Below, piece by piece: positions 1-7,005 of a stretch of 12,716 nt of DNA; within the stretch, counting starts at the first letter, position 1; each line of letters opens with the position of its first letter. Origin of the DNA: an uncultured Clostridia bacterium (lineage in GTDB: Bacteria > Bacillota > Clostridia > Christensenellales > CAG-917); the NCBI GenBank assembly GCA_947589635.1, contig CANQCC010000035.1, forward strand, positions 1 to 12,716, in the 5' to 3' direction. The notes beneath the pieces were generated by a model, which saw only the letters and a program-made list of their open reading frames with translations, was not told the origin of the DNA and made no database searches. The position numbers were made by a program, and so were the translations under genes.

Positions 1-1
1 C

Positions 2-1939
2 ATATTGCGCATAGACGCTGACAGGATAGGCTATGGCGACAATTTTACGATATATACCGACCTTGAAAGCGACCGCGTAGTCAAGAGATTGCTTGCGGAT
101 ATGCCCGCTCTCGATCCCAAAAAGAAAGGGGAATATATCTGGCACATCTCCCGCGCGAAGACCTTTGGGCTGTCTTACGAAGATTATCTTGAGCTTATAA
201 GCAAGGATGTGGACGACGCTGAGGCGATCTGCAGGCTGTATAGAGCGTACGATGAGGAGCTGAAGCGCTGCAATTGCCTCGATTTTGACGACTTGTTGCT
301 TAAGACGGTGCAGCTTTTCGAAAGCTGTCCCGACGTGCTTAAGAAATATCAGGACAGGTTTACATACATCCACGTCGACGAATATCAGGACACAAACCGC
401 CTTCAATACAAAATAATGAAGATGCTTGCGGCGGGCAGCGGAAATATCTTTGTAGTGGGAGACGAGGATCAATCCATATACAGCTGGCGAGGCGCGGATA
501 TCCGCAATATCCTCGACTTTGAAAAGGATTTCAAGGACGCTAAAGTTTACAAACTGGAGCAGAACTACCGCAGCACGACGTCCATACTTGACGCCGCCAA
601 CCGGGTCATCAAAAACAACGTGGCGCGCAAGGATAAGACGCTGTGGAGCGAGATAAAGGACGGCAACTCCATCGAGTATTACGAGGCTTACAGCGACCGC
701 GACGAGGCGGAGCAGGTGGCTAAGGCGGTGGACGCGCTTGTGAAGTACGGCGCTTCCTATAGCGACATAGCCGTGCTTGTGCGCGCAAACTCGCTGACGC
801 GCACTTTTGAAGAGGAATTCAACATTCACGGCATTCCGTACAAGGTGTTCGGCGGCTTCCGCTTCTTTGAAAGGAAGGAGATCAAGGACGCGCTTGCCTA
901 TGTGCGAATCGCGATAAACCCGCAGGACAGCGACAGTTTGCTTCGCGTCATCAACTATCCGCGCAGGGGAATAGGCGACGGCACCGTGCGAGAGCTTATA
1001 TACGCCGCGCAAAGACGAGGCGTGACCGCTTATCAGGCGCTAACGGACGGAGTAGGCATGGCTGAGGCGACTTTCAGAAAACTTGCCTCTTTCAGGGAAA
1101 TCGTCGCTGATCTGATATCTAATAAGGCGGGCATGCGTCCCACGGAATTTATAAGATATACGCTGCGCAGAAGCAATATCGAAGGCTTTTTGGCGGCAAG
1201 CAAGGACGTAGAGGACGCAAACAGACTTGAAAACGTGCAGGAACTTGTCAACGCGGTGAGCGAATTTGAAAAGGACAACCCCGAAGCCACAATAGACGAT
1301 TTTATGCAATCCGTCGCGCTTGTTTCGGATACGGACGATATGGACGGGCAAAACTATGTCACGATAGCCACGGTGCACGCGGTCAAGGGACTAGAGTTTG
1401 AAAACGTGTTCATCGTGGGGCTTGAGGAGGGCATATTCCCGACTCAGCGCGCAATAGCAAGCGGAGATATAGAAGAAGAAAGACGGCTTATGTACGTTGC
1501 TATCACGCGCGCAAAACGCAAGCTGTTTGTCATCAACGCCCGCAGCAGATATCGCTTCGGCAGGACGGAAGCGTTTGCAAAGAGCCGCTTCATCGGCGAG
1601 ATGTCGGGGATAAAACAGTCCGTGCGCTATACAAATTCCGCATACCAGCCCGCAAAATCGGATAGAATAAAACTTGGCGCCAACTCCGACAAGAAACCTC
1701 TCGGGACTTTCAGACAGAAGAGGGAAGAGGCGCCGGCGCAGAGCGCGAACCGCAATGCGGAATTTGATAAATTTGTAAAAAATACCGTGGTGGAGCACAA
1801 CAAGTTCGGCCGCGGAATAGTCGTCGAGACCACAGGGGACGGCGAGGATAAGATTGCCGCAATAGCTTTCAAAGGGCTTGGAGTAAAGAGATTCGCGCTT
1901 GCCATCGCGATATCCTCGCTGCATATAATCGAGGACTAA
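2..1939 (+). CDS. pcrA: ATP-dependent DNA helicase PcrA (UvrD/Rep family), 5'-truncated
   Basis: This is a superfamily 1A 3'-5' DNA helicase acting in repair, rolling-circle replication and clearing of proteins or RNA polymerase from DNA. The frame is open to the left edge, and the residues before the first TTG (position 5) still fit the family, so the true start, the Q motif, the Walker A loop and motif Ia lie outside the window. Counting from position 5, the visible motifs are II (VDEYQDTN, about 124-131), III (GDEDQSIYSWRGAD, about 152-165), IV (QNYRST, about 186), V (TVHAVKGLEFENVF, about 456-469) and VI (RRLMYVAITRAK, about 493-504). The last 50 residues (from VEHNKFGRGIV) resemble the small Tudor-like C-terminal domain of PcrA, which contacts RNA polymerase in Bacillus. 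About 645 residues are present of a usual 720-750. ligA follows after 33 bases, the usual Bacillota pairing. I prefer PcrA over UvrD or Rep because of the C-terminal domain and the ligA neighbour. Confidence 0.95.
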   Translation: MLRIDADRIGYGDNFTIYTDLESDRVVKRLLADMPALDPKKKGEYIWHISRAKTFGLSYEDYLELISKDVDDAEAICRLYRAYDEELKRCNCLDFDDLLLKTVQLFESCPDVLKKYQDRFTYIHVDEYQDTNRLQYKIMKMLAAGSGNIFVVGDEDQSIYSWRGADIRNILDFEKDFKDAKVYKLEQNYRSTTSILDAANRVIKNNVARKDKTLWSEIKDGNSIEYYEAYSDRDEAEQVAKAVDALVKYGASYSDIAVLVRANSLTRTFEEEFNIHGIPYKVFGGFRFFERKEIKDALAYVRIAINPQDSDSLLRVINYPRRGIGDGTVRELIYAAQRRGVTAYQALTDGVGMAEATFRKLASFREIVADLISNKAGMRPTEFIRYTLRRSNIEGFLAASKDVEDANRLENVQELVNAVSEFEKDNPEATIDDFMQSVALVSDTDDMDGQNYVTIATVHAVKGLEFENVFIVGLEEGIFPTQRAIASGDIEEERRLMYVAITRAKRKLFVINARSRYRFGRTEAFAKSRFIGEMSGIKQSVRYTNSAYQPAKSDRIKLGANSDKKPLGTFRQKREEAPAQSANRNAEFDKFVKNTVVEHNKFGRGIVVETTGDGEDKIAAIAFKGLGVKRFALAIAISSLHIIED

Positions 1940-1963
1940 ACAGGTATTCTAATCGGATTAATG

Positions 1964-1970
1964 TGAGGTA
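1964..1970 (+). promoter_or_regulatory. ribosome binding site of ligA
   Basis: TGAGGTA lies just before the ATG at 1973, with GAGG as the likely anti-Shine-Dalgarno contact. The spacing is short (4 bases after GAGG), but no other ATG near here gives a LigA-like N-terminus. The 33-base gap between pcrA and ligA shows no promoter-like hexamers and no terminator, which suggests cotranscription. Confidence 0.5.
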
Positions 1971-1972
1971 AT

Positions 1973-3919
1973 ATGGATAAATTTGCAAGGATGAAAGAAC
2001 TTGTTTCCACGCTTAACGAGTGGGCGAGGTTGTATTATGAAGAGGACGCTCCTACGGCGTCCGACGCGGAGTATGACCGCCTTTACGACGAGCTGAGGAA
2101 GCTTGAGGAAGAGGAAGGATATTCGCTTAAAAACAGCCCCACGCACAGGATAGGCGGAGCGCCTCAGAAAAAGTTTGAACAGTCCGCGCATCTCAAAAAG
2201 CTGTACAGTCTTGACAAGTGCCAGACAAAAGAGGAGTTTTCCGAGTGGTGCGCGCGCATAGTCAAGGCAATTGGCTATCTGCCAGAACTCACTTGCGAAT
2301 ATAAATTTGACGGTCTTACCCTCAATTTGTTGTACGAGGACGGAGCGCTTAAAAAGGCTACCACGCGCGGAGACGGAAGCGTGGGCGAAGTCGTCACAGC
2401 GCAGGTGAGAACGATTAAAAAACTGCCGCGCTATATAAGCTATAAGGGCAGAATAGAAATTCAAGGCGAAGGGATCTTGCGCTTATCGCAGCTTGAAAAA
2501 TACAATTCCACCGCATTAGAACCCCTGAAAAACGCGAGAAACGGGGCTGCGGGCGCGATAAGGAATCTTGATCCCGCCGTCACCGCAGAGAGAGGGCTGA
2601 GTTTTATGGCGTACAACGTCGGCTTCAGCGAAAGGGACTTTGAAACTCAGGCGGATATGCGCGCGTTTTTGAAGGAAGAAGGCTTCGAGGTGGAGGGCGG
2701 ATATCGCCTTGCTCACTCGGAGGAGGACGCGATGAAATTTGCGGACGAGACGGACGAGGTGAGAGAAAGCCTCGATTATCTCATAGACGGCGTGGTTTAC
2801 AAGGTAAACGACGTATCCCTGCGCGACGACATCGGCGTTACGGAAAAATTCCCGAAATGGGCGGTCGCGTACAAATTCAAAGCGGACGAGATGACAACCG
2901 AGCTTAAGGACGTCGTGTGGCAGGTGTCTCGCAGTGCAAAACTCAATCCCATCGCCGTGCTTGAACCCGTGGATATAGGCGGAGTGACGGTGTCGCGAGC
3001 CACGCTGAACAACTATGGCGATATCCTAAAAAAGAAGGTGCGCGTAGGCGACAGGGTGTTTGTAAGGAGAAGCAACGACGTCATCCCGGAGATCATGGGA
3101 GTCGCGGTCGAAAGCGAGACTTCCCGCCCCGTGGCAAAGCCCGAGGTGTGTCCCGTGTGCGGCTCGCCGGTGAGGGAGAGCGGCGCTTTCTTGTATTGCA
3201 CGGGGGAGCATTGCGCGCCTCAGATAATCTCCGCGCTGGATCACTTTGCGTCCAAAAACGCTCTGGACATAGACGGTTTTTCGGAGAAGACGGCGGAGCT
3301 ATTGTTCAACGAAAGGCATGTGCGTACGGGTGCGGATCTTCTTAACCTCAAACCCGAGGATATGTTTGGCCTTGATGGCTTCGGGGAGAAGAAAATCGGC
3401 AATCTGATCGCCTCGATTCAAAAATCCAAGCATACCACGCTTGACAGATTGCTGTTTGCAATAGGCATCGACGGCATAGGCAAAAAGACCGCTCGCGACC
3501 TCTACAAGCGCTTTGGGACTCTTGAGGCGTTGATGTCCGCCTCACGCGAGGAGCTTCTGAGTATAGACGGCATAGGGGATATCCTTGCGGACAACATCCT
3601 CGGATATTTCTCAAGCGAGGAAAACAAAAAATATGTGCGCGAACTTATGGAAAGCGGCATAGTCCTTGAAGATCTGCCCAAGGCGGAGGGGGCTCTCAGC
3701 GGCATGAGGATCGTGCTGACCGGGTCGCTGCCGACCTACAAGCGCGGGGAAGCGACCGCGATAATCGAGCAAAACGGCGGAGAAGTCGCGGCGTCGGTGT
3801 CAAAGACCGTGGACCTTGTGCTTGCGGGGGAGGAAGCGGGTTCAAAACTTGATAAGGCAAAAAAACTCGGAATAAAAATCATCGACGAGGACGAGTTCAG
3901 GCGCATGCTCGGCCTTTGA
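1973..3919 (+). CDS. ligA: NAD+-dependent DNA ligase LigA (divergent clostridial-type clade)
   Basis: It seals nicks in duplex DNA in replication and repair, using NAD+ to adenylate an active-site lysine. Domains in order: Ia region with PTASDAEYDRLYDEL (about 26-40); nucleotidyltransferase with KFDG, adenylated lysine K111; OB fold with GDRVFVRRSNDVIPE (about 360-374); Cys4 zinc site C393, C396, C409, C414; helix-hairpin-helix repeats with glycine motifs (DGFGEKKIG, DGIGKKTA, DGIGDILA); C-terminal BRCT domain from about 575 (GMRIVLTGSLPTYKRGEA). The 648 residues are slightly short of the usual 660-670 but complete. Several core motifs differ from the standard LigA: SLDKCQ for SLDN, EIQGEG for EVRGE, and VSRSAKLNP where VGRTGxxxP is usual. 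From memory these belong to a second LigA type found in Clostridia, sometimes beside a canonical copy. The catalytic lysine and zinc cysteines are intact, so activity is expected. It is followed by the probable terminator at 4003-4035. Confidence 0.96.
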   Translation: MDKFARMKELVSTLNEWARLYYEEDAPTASDAEYDRLYDELRKLEEEEGYSLKNSPTHRIGGAPQKKFEQSAHLKKLYSLDKCQTKEEFSEWCARIVKAIGYLPELTCEYKFDGLTLNLLYEDGALKKATTRGDGSVGEVVTAQVRTIKKLPRYISYKGRIEIQGEGILRLSQLEKYNSTALEPLKNARNGAAGAIRNLDPAVTAERGLSFMAYNVGFSERDFETQADMRAFLKEEGFEVEGGYRLAHSEEDAMKFADETDEVRESLDYLIDGVVYKVNDVSLRDDIGVTEKFPKWAVAYKFKADEMTTELKDVVWQVSRSAKLNPIAVLEPVDIGGVTVSRATLNNYGDILKKKVRVGDRVFVRRSNDVIPEIMGVAVESETSRPVAKPEVCPVCGSPVRESGAFLYCTGEHCAPQIISALDHFASKNALDIDGFSEKTAELLFNERHVRTGADLLNLKPEDMFGLDGFGEKKIGNLIASIQKSKHTTLDRLLFAIGIDGIGKKTARDLYKRFGTLEALMSASREELLSIDGIGDILADNILGYFSSEENKKYVRELMESGIVLEDLPKAEGALSGMRIVLTGSLPTYKRGEATAIIEQNGGEVAASVSKTVDLVLAGEEAGSKLDKAKKLGIKIIDEDEFRRMLGL

Positions 3920-4002
3920 TTATTACACGTTTCGGGCATGCGATTAGCAACGGACAGTTCAAGTTTCGGGCTCGGAGTATATCCGCGCGCTTTATTTTCA
4001 GA

Positions 4003-4035
4003 TTTTGCGCAAATTGTGTTGTGCAAAATTTTTTT
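4003..4035 (+). terminator. probable intrinsic terminator of the pcrA-ligA unit
   Basis: The 5' arm TTTTGCGCAA (4003-4012) pairs with the 3' arm TTGTGCAAAA (4019-4028) over 10 base pairs, including one G-U pair. The loop is 6 bases and seven T follow (4029-4035). The stem is mostly A-U, so it may be modest in strength. No T run is found on the other side, so it points to the + strand only. The stretch 3920-4002 shows nothing else that I can interpret. Confidence 0.6.
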
Positions 4036-4047
4036 ATATGCTATAAT
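4019..4047 (+). promoter_or_regulatory. extended -10 sigma-A promoter for the yicC-rlmN operon
   Basis: A perfect TATAAT (4042-4047) is preceded by TGC (4039-4041), an extended -10. A TTGTGC -35 element (4019-4024, TTG conserved) sits at the ideal 17-base spacing, and the spacer is rich in A and T. Transcription would start near 4053-4055, giving a leader of only about 22 bases before the ATG at 4076. It is the one clear promoter in the window and heads a run of nine closely packed genes. The -35 overlaps the 3' arm of the upstream terminator stem. Confidence 0.72.
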
Positions 4048-4075
4048 CTAAAAAATATTTATAACGGGTGCGCGT

Positions 4076-4996
4076 ATGTACAGCATGACCGGTTACGGCA
4101 AGGGCGTCGCGAGCGTCGACGACAAGACCGTCACTGTAGAGATCAAAACGGTAAATCACAGATACCTCGATTGGGGCCTGAAGCTGCCCAAGCCTTTCCT
4201 GTTTCTGGAGGACGGCATAAAAAAGACGATATCCGCCGCGATCGCGCGCGGGCACGTCGACGTTTTTGTCACTTTGGAGCAGCAGGCGGGCGCGGAGGAT
4301 GAGTTTGTCTTAAACGAAGCGCTTGCCGCAAAATACATCGCCGCGGCGGAATCTCTCGGTTCGATTGTGGCGGGGAGGCAAGGTCCAAACCCCTCGCAAT
4401 ATCTCGAATTTCGCACAAAGATGTACGAGGCGGCTCTGCGCCAGCCCGACGTCATCGCCCGCAAAACTGCGGCGACAGATCCCGAAAAGGCGGAAAACGA
4501 CTTAAGAGAGGTCACTTCAAAGGCGCTTGAAGAGGCGCTTGCCAAACTTAAGGAGATGAGACTTCGCGAAGGCGAGGCGCTTAAGGCGGATATAAGCGCC
4601 AAGCTCGATTGCATAGAGGCGCTGCTTGGCGAGATAGAGGCGCTTGCCCCGCAAGTCGTCGCAAACTACCGCGAGGCCATGACCTCACGCATTGCGGAAG
4701 TTGTCGACGCGTCCAAAGTGGACGAGGCGAGGCTTGCCACGGAGGTCGCGCTGTTTGCGGATCACTGCTGCGTTGACGAGGAGATCACGCGCTTGCACTC
4801 TCACATAGCGTCCGCACGCGCGCTGCTTGAAGAGGCGGAGCCGGTGGGCAGAAAGCTCGATTTTCTTGTGCAGGAGTTCAATCGCGAGGCAAATACTATC
4901 GGCTCGAAGGCGAACGACCTTGGGATAACGTCCCGCGTACTCGCCATAAAAAACGAGATAGAGAAGTTGAGAGAACAGTCCGCAAACATAGAATGA
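4076..4996 (+). CDS. yicC: YicC/YloC family endoribonuclease
   Basis: This is a member of the YicC/YloC family. E. coli YicC is described as an endoribonuclease involved in RNA turnover; the role in Bacillota is less clear. The family signature MYSMTGYG opens the protein and fixes the start at 4076. An N-terminal YicC-like domain (about 1-155, with VEIKTVNHRYLD near 22-33) is followed by a C-terminal DUF1732 domain (about 220-306). The DUF1732 domain holds GRKLDFLVQEFNREANTIGS and the typical ending IKNEIEKLREQSANIE. The 306 residues compare with about 290 for the family. The ribosome binding site is weak (GGGTG at 4066-4070). The gene is first in the operon and lies 17 bases before gmk. The yicC-gmk pairing is widely conserved; in B. 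subtilis a remA gene lies between them, but not here. Confidence 0.93.
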   Translation: MYSMTGYGKGVASVDDKTVTVEIKTVNHRYLDWGLKLPKPFLFLEDGIKKTISAAIARGHVDVFVTLEQQAGAEDEFVLNEALAAKYIAAAESLGSIVAGRQGPNPSQYLEFRTKMYEAALRQPDVIARKTAATDPEKAENDLREVTSKALEEALAKLKEMRLREGEALKADISAKLDCIEALLGEIEALAPQVVANYREAMTSRIAEVVDASKVDEARLATEVALFADHCCVDEEITRLHSHIASARALLEEAEPVGRKLDFLVQEFNREANTIGSKANDLGITSRVLAIKNEIEKLREQSANIE

Positions 4997-5013
4997 CTTT
5001 ATAAGAGGGCTTT

Positions 5014-5625
5014 ATGAACACAAAAAAGAGCATGCTTATCGTGATATCGGGTTTCAGCGGCGTGGGCAAGGGCACGGTAGTGGATATGGTCTTCGACTCC
5101 CTTCCCAACATCCAATTTTCCATCTCCTGCACGACGAGGGCGCCGAGGCAGGGCGAGGAAAACGGCGTAAACTACTTCTTCATTTCCGAGGAGGAGTTTG
5201 AAAAGAAAGTGCAAGCGGGCGAATTTGTGGAATATACGCGCACTTTTCTCAACCGCTACGGCACGCTGAAGAGCGAGATCGACAAGCCGCTGTCCCGCGG
5301 CGTGGACGTTTTGCTTGAGCTTAACGTCGTAGGCGCCAGAAACATCAAAAAACTCTATCCCGATTGCGTGACCATCTTTATAACTCCGCCGTCCATCGAC
5401 GCGCTGAAGGCAAGACTTATCGGCAGGGGAACGGAAACTCCCGAAAGCATCGAGAGGCGCCTTGAAGAAATCGAGATGGAAAGCAAAGAGATATGCAACT
5501 ATGACTATGTCGTGACAAACAACGTCGCAAAGACCTGCGCGGAAAAAATTGTCGCGATAATAAGAAGCGAGCACTTAAGGGCGTCTCGCCAAAATTTAGA
5601 CAATCTATTCAGCAAGGAGAAATAA
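5014..5625 (+). CDS. gmk: guanylate kinase
   Basis: Guanylate kinase phosphorylates GMP to GDP with ATP, feeding GTP, dGTP and (p)ppGpp pools in the cytosol. The P-loop is GFSGVGKGT (13-21, K19). The GMP-binding region includes CTTRAPRQGEENGVNYFF (39-56), with arginines R42 and R45. E73, Y82 and T84 (in RYGT) match the GMP-contact positions of the family. The lid region has GRGTETPESIERRL (137-150). The length, 203 residues, is normal. Oddities: F14 replaces the usual P of GPSG, L79 replaces G of GNYYGT, and LELNVVGA (101-108) replaces the usual E-I-D/E-V-Q-G-A, losing an acidic residue (N104) and a glutamine (V106). The key P-loop lysine and GMP contacts remain, so I call it functional. AGAGGG (5004-5009) is a fair ribosome binding site. 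rpoZ follows after 4 bases. Confidence 0.95.
   Translation: MNTKKSMLIVISGFSGVGKGTVVDMVFDSLPNIQFSISCTTRAPRQGEENGVNYFFISEEEFEKKVQAGEFVEYTRTFLNRYGTLKSEIDKPLSRGVDVLLELNVVGARNIKKLYPDCVTIFITPPSIDALKARLIGRGTETPESIERRLEEIEMESKEICNYDYVVTNNVAKTCAEKIVAIIRSEHLRASRQNLDNLFSKEK
5614..5620 (+). promoter_or_regulatory. ribosome binding site of rpoZ inside the end of gmk
   Basis: AAGGAGA is the strongest Shine-Dalgarno sequence in the operon and lies within the last codons of gmk. It is 10 bases (after GGAG) from the first of two adjacent ATG codons (5630 and 5633). The spacing favours 5630 as the start of rpoZ. The strong site may help raise omega output relative to the neighbouring genes; that is inference. 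Confidence 0.7.
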
Positions 5626-5629
5626 AACT

Positions 5630-5824
5630 ATGATGATCGATCCCCCCATCGACAAACTTATCACTCGCGCCGAGTGCCGCTATGCGCTGACTTGCGCGGT
5701 CGCAAAGCGCACGAGAGAACTTGTTACAAGCGAAAGCGCATACCTTCAGGAGAGCGGCGAAAAGCCCCTGACCCTTGCTTGCAAGGAAATCTACGAAGGC
5801 AAGATCAAGATAGTGCACGACTGA
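5630..5824 (+). CDS. rpoZ: DNA-directed RNA polymerase omega subunit
   Basis: Omega is the small RNA polymerase subunit that folds around the beta' C-terminus and helps assembly of the core enzyme. The 64-residue protein begins MMIDPPIDKLITRAECRYAL, like Bacillus RpoZ (M-L-DPSIDSL...KY-L). It has the conserved helix segment VAKRTREL (about 24-31) and a short C-terminal part (PLTLACKEIYEGKIKI) matching the A-EEI--G motif of the family. This compares with about 67 residues in B. subtilis. The position between gmk and coaBC is the conserved one. The stop codon overlaps the coaBC start by one base (TGATG), suggesting translational coupling. Confidence 0.93.
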   Translation: MMIDPPIDKLITRAECRYALTCAVAKRTRELVTSESAYLQESGEKPLTLACKEIYEGKIKIVHD

Positions 5825-7005
5825 TGCTTTACGGAAAGAATGTCGTCCTCGGCGTCAGCGGGGGCATAGCGTGCTATAAGGCGTGCGAGATAGTCTCGCG
5901 CCTTAAAAAAATGGGAGCGGGCGTCGACGTCGTTATGACCGATAACGCCTGCAAATTTGTCGCGCCCCTGACTTTCCAGACGCTTGCCGGCTCCAAAGTA
6001 GTGCTGGACGCGTTCGCTCCGGTAAAAGAATACGATATAAACCACATCTCGCTTGCAAAAAAGGCGGATATATTGGTCGTCGCCCCCGCGACCGCCAACG
6101 TCATAGCCAAATTTGCAAACGGCATAGCGGACGACATGCTGTCCACGACATTCCTTGCGTGCAACGCGAAAAAGTTGATTTGTCCCGCTATGAACACCGC
6201 CATGTACGAAGACGCCGCCACAAAAGAGAATTTGCTTAAACTTGAGCAGCGCGGCGCGACAGTGATGCAATCTCCGTCGGGACGGCTCGCCTGCGGCGAC
6301 GTGGGCAAGGGCAGAATGGCGGAGCCCGAGGACATCGTAAACAAAATAATCGAGGAGCTTACTCCAAATCAGTCTCTGCACGGCAAAAACATCCTCATCA
6401 CGGCGGGCGGCACCGAGGAGGATATCGACCCGGTGCGGACCATTTGCAACCGCTCGTCGGGCAAGATGGGCGTCGCTATCGCCGAAGAGGCGGCCTCAAG
6501 GGGAGGAAGCGTCACGCTTGTGTACGGAAATATCTCCGTCCCTCTTCCAAATTGTCTTAAAGACGCGATCTACGCGCGCACCACGCAGGAGATGTACGAG
6601 GCTTGCATGAGGCAATTTGAGACTGCGGACGTCGCCATAATGGCGGCAGCGCCCGCGGACTACCGGGTGAAAAACGCTCAGACGGCCAAGATCAAGGACG
6701 ACAAGGTAGTGCTGCAACTTGAAAAGAACGTGGACATAGCCTGTGCGCTCGGAAAGGTCAAGGGAGACAAAAAACTTGTCATCTTTGCCGCCGAGACTGA
6801 AAATCTGATTGAAAATGCAAAAGAAAAACTTGCAAAAAAGCACGCCGATCTTGTCGTCGCAAACGACGTCACCAAAAGCGGCGCGGGATTTTCGCAGGAT
6901 ACCAATATCGCGACTATCATAGACGCGGACGGCAACGCGTTTGAAAGCGGCAAAGTCACAAAACGTCGCCTCGCCGCGCTGTTGCTGGACAGGGTGCGTC
7001 TATGA
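5824..7005 (+). CDS. coaBC: bifunctional phosphopantothenoylcysteine decarboxylase / phosphopantothenate-cysteine ligase
   Basis: CoaBC makes 4'-phosphopantetheine precursors for coenzyme A: CoaB joins cysteine to 4'-phosphopantothenate using CTP, and CoaC decarboxylates the product with FMN. The CoaC half (1 to about 180) has the FMN-binding start VSGGIACYK, catalytic H74 in INHISL, the PxMNxxM motif PAMNTAMY (121-128, Y where W is common) and C157 in the flap (LACGDVGKGRM). The CoaB half (from about 186) has ITAGGTEEDIDPVR, N209 in NRSSGKMG, AAPADY and K289 in AKIK. The residues fall within one position of the E. coli numbering. The 393 residues are typical. I chose ATG 5824, one base into the rpoZ stop, because VVLGVSGGI begins directly after it; a longer frame from 5674 only reads through rpoZ. 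The stop overlaps the priA start (ATGA). Confidence 0.96.
   Translation: MLYGKNVVLGVSGGIACYKACEIVSRLKKMGAGVDVVMTDNACKFVAPLTFQTLAGSKVVLDAFAPVKEYDINHISLAKKADILVVAPATANVIAKFANGIADDMLSTTFLACNAKKLICPAMNTAMYEDAATKENLLKLEQRGATVMQSPSGRLACGDVGKGRMAEPEDIVNKIIEELTPNQSLHGKNILITAGGTEEDIDPVRTICNRSSGKMGVAIAEEAASRGGSVTLVYGNISVPLPNCLKDAIYARTTQEMYEACMRQFETADVAIMAAAPADYRVKNAQTAKIKDDKVVLQLEKNVDIACALGKVKGDKKLVIFAAETENLIENAKEKLAKKHADLVVANDVTKSGAGFSQDTNIATIIDADGNAFESGKVTKRRLAALLLDRVRL

Noticed and set aside
5..7. TTG as a start codon for the helicase
   Set aside because: The protein would lack the Walker A half of the helicase, and the frame continues to the left edge with family-like residues; it is a truncated gene, not a short one.
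1950..1960. Small palindrome TAATCGGATTA between pcrA and ligA
   Set aside because: The arms are only 5 bases around one central base, with no T run; too short to call an operator or terminator.
3929..3971. Direct repeat GTTTCGGGC (3929-3937 and 3963-3971) in the gap after ligA
   Set aside because: Only 9 bases and two copies; not enough to claim an operator or repeat element.
3916..4302. 128-codon frame across the ligA-yicC gap
   Set aside because: It crosses the terminator and promoter, overlaps yicC out of frame and has no recognisable domain.
5674..5823. 50-residue N-terminal extension of coaBC
   Set aside because: The extension reads an alternative frame of rpoZ and does not resemble any CoaBC; the family N-terminus begins at ATG 5824.
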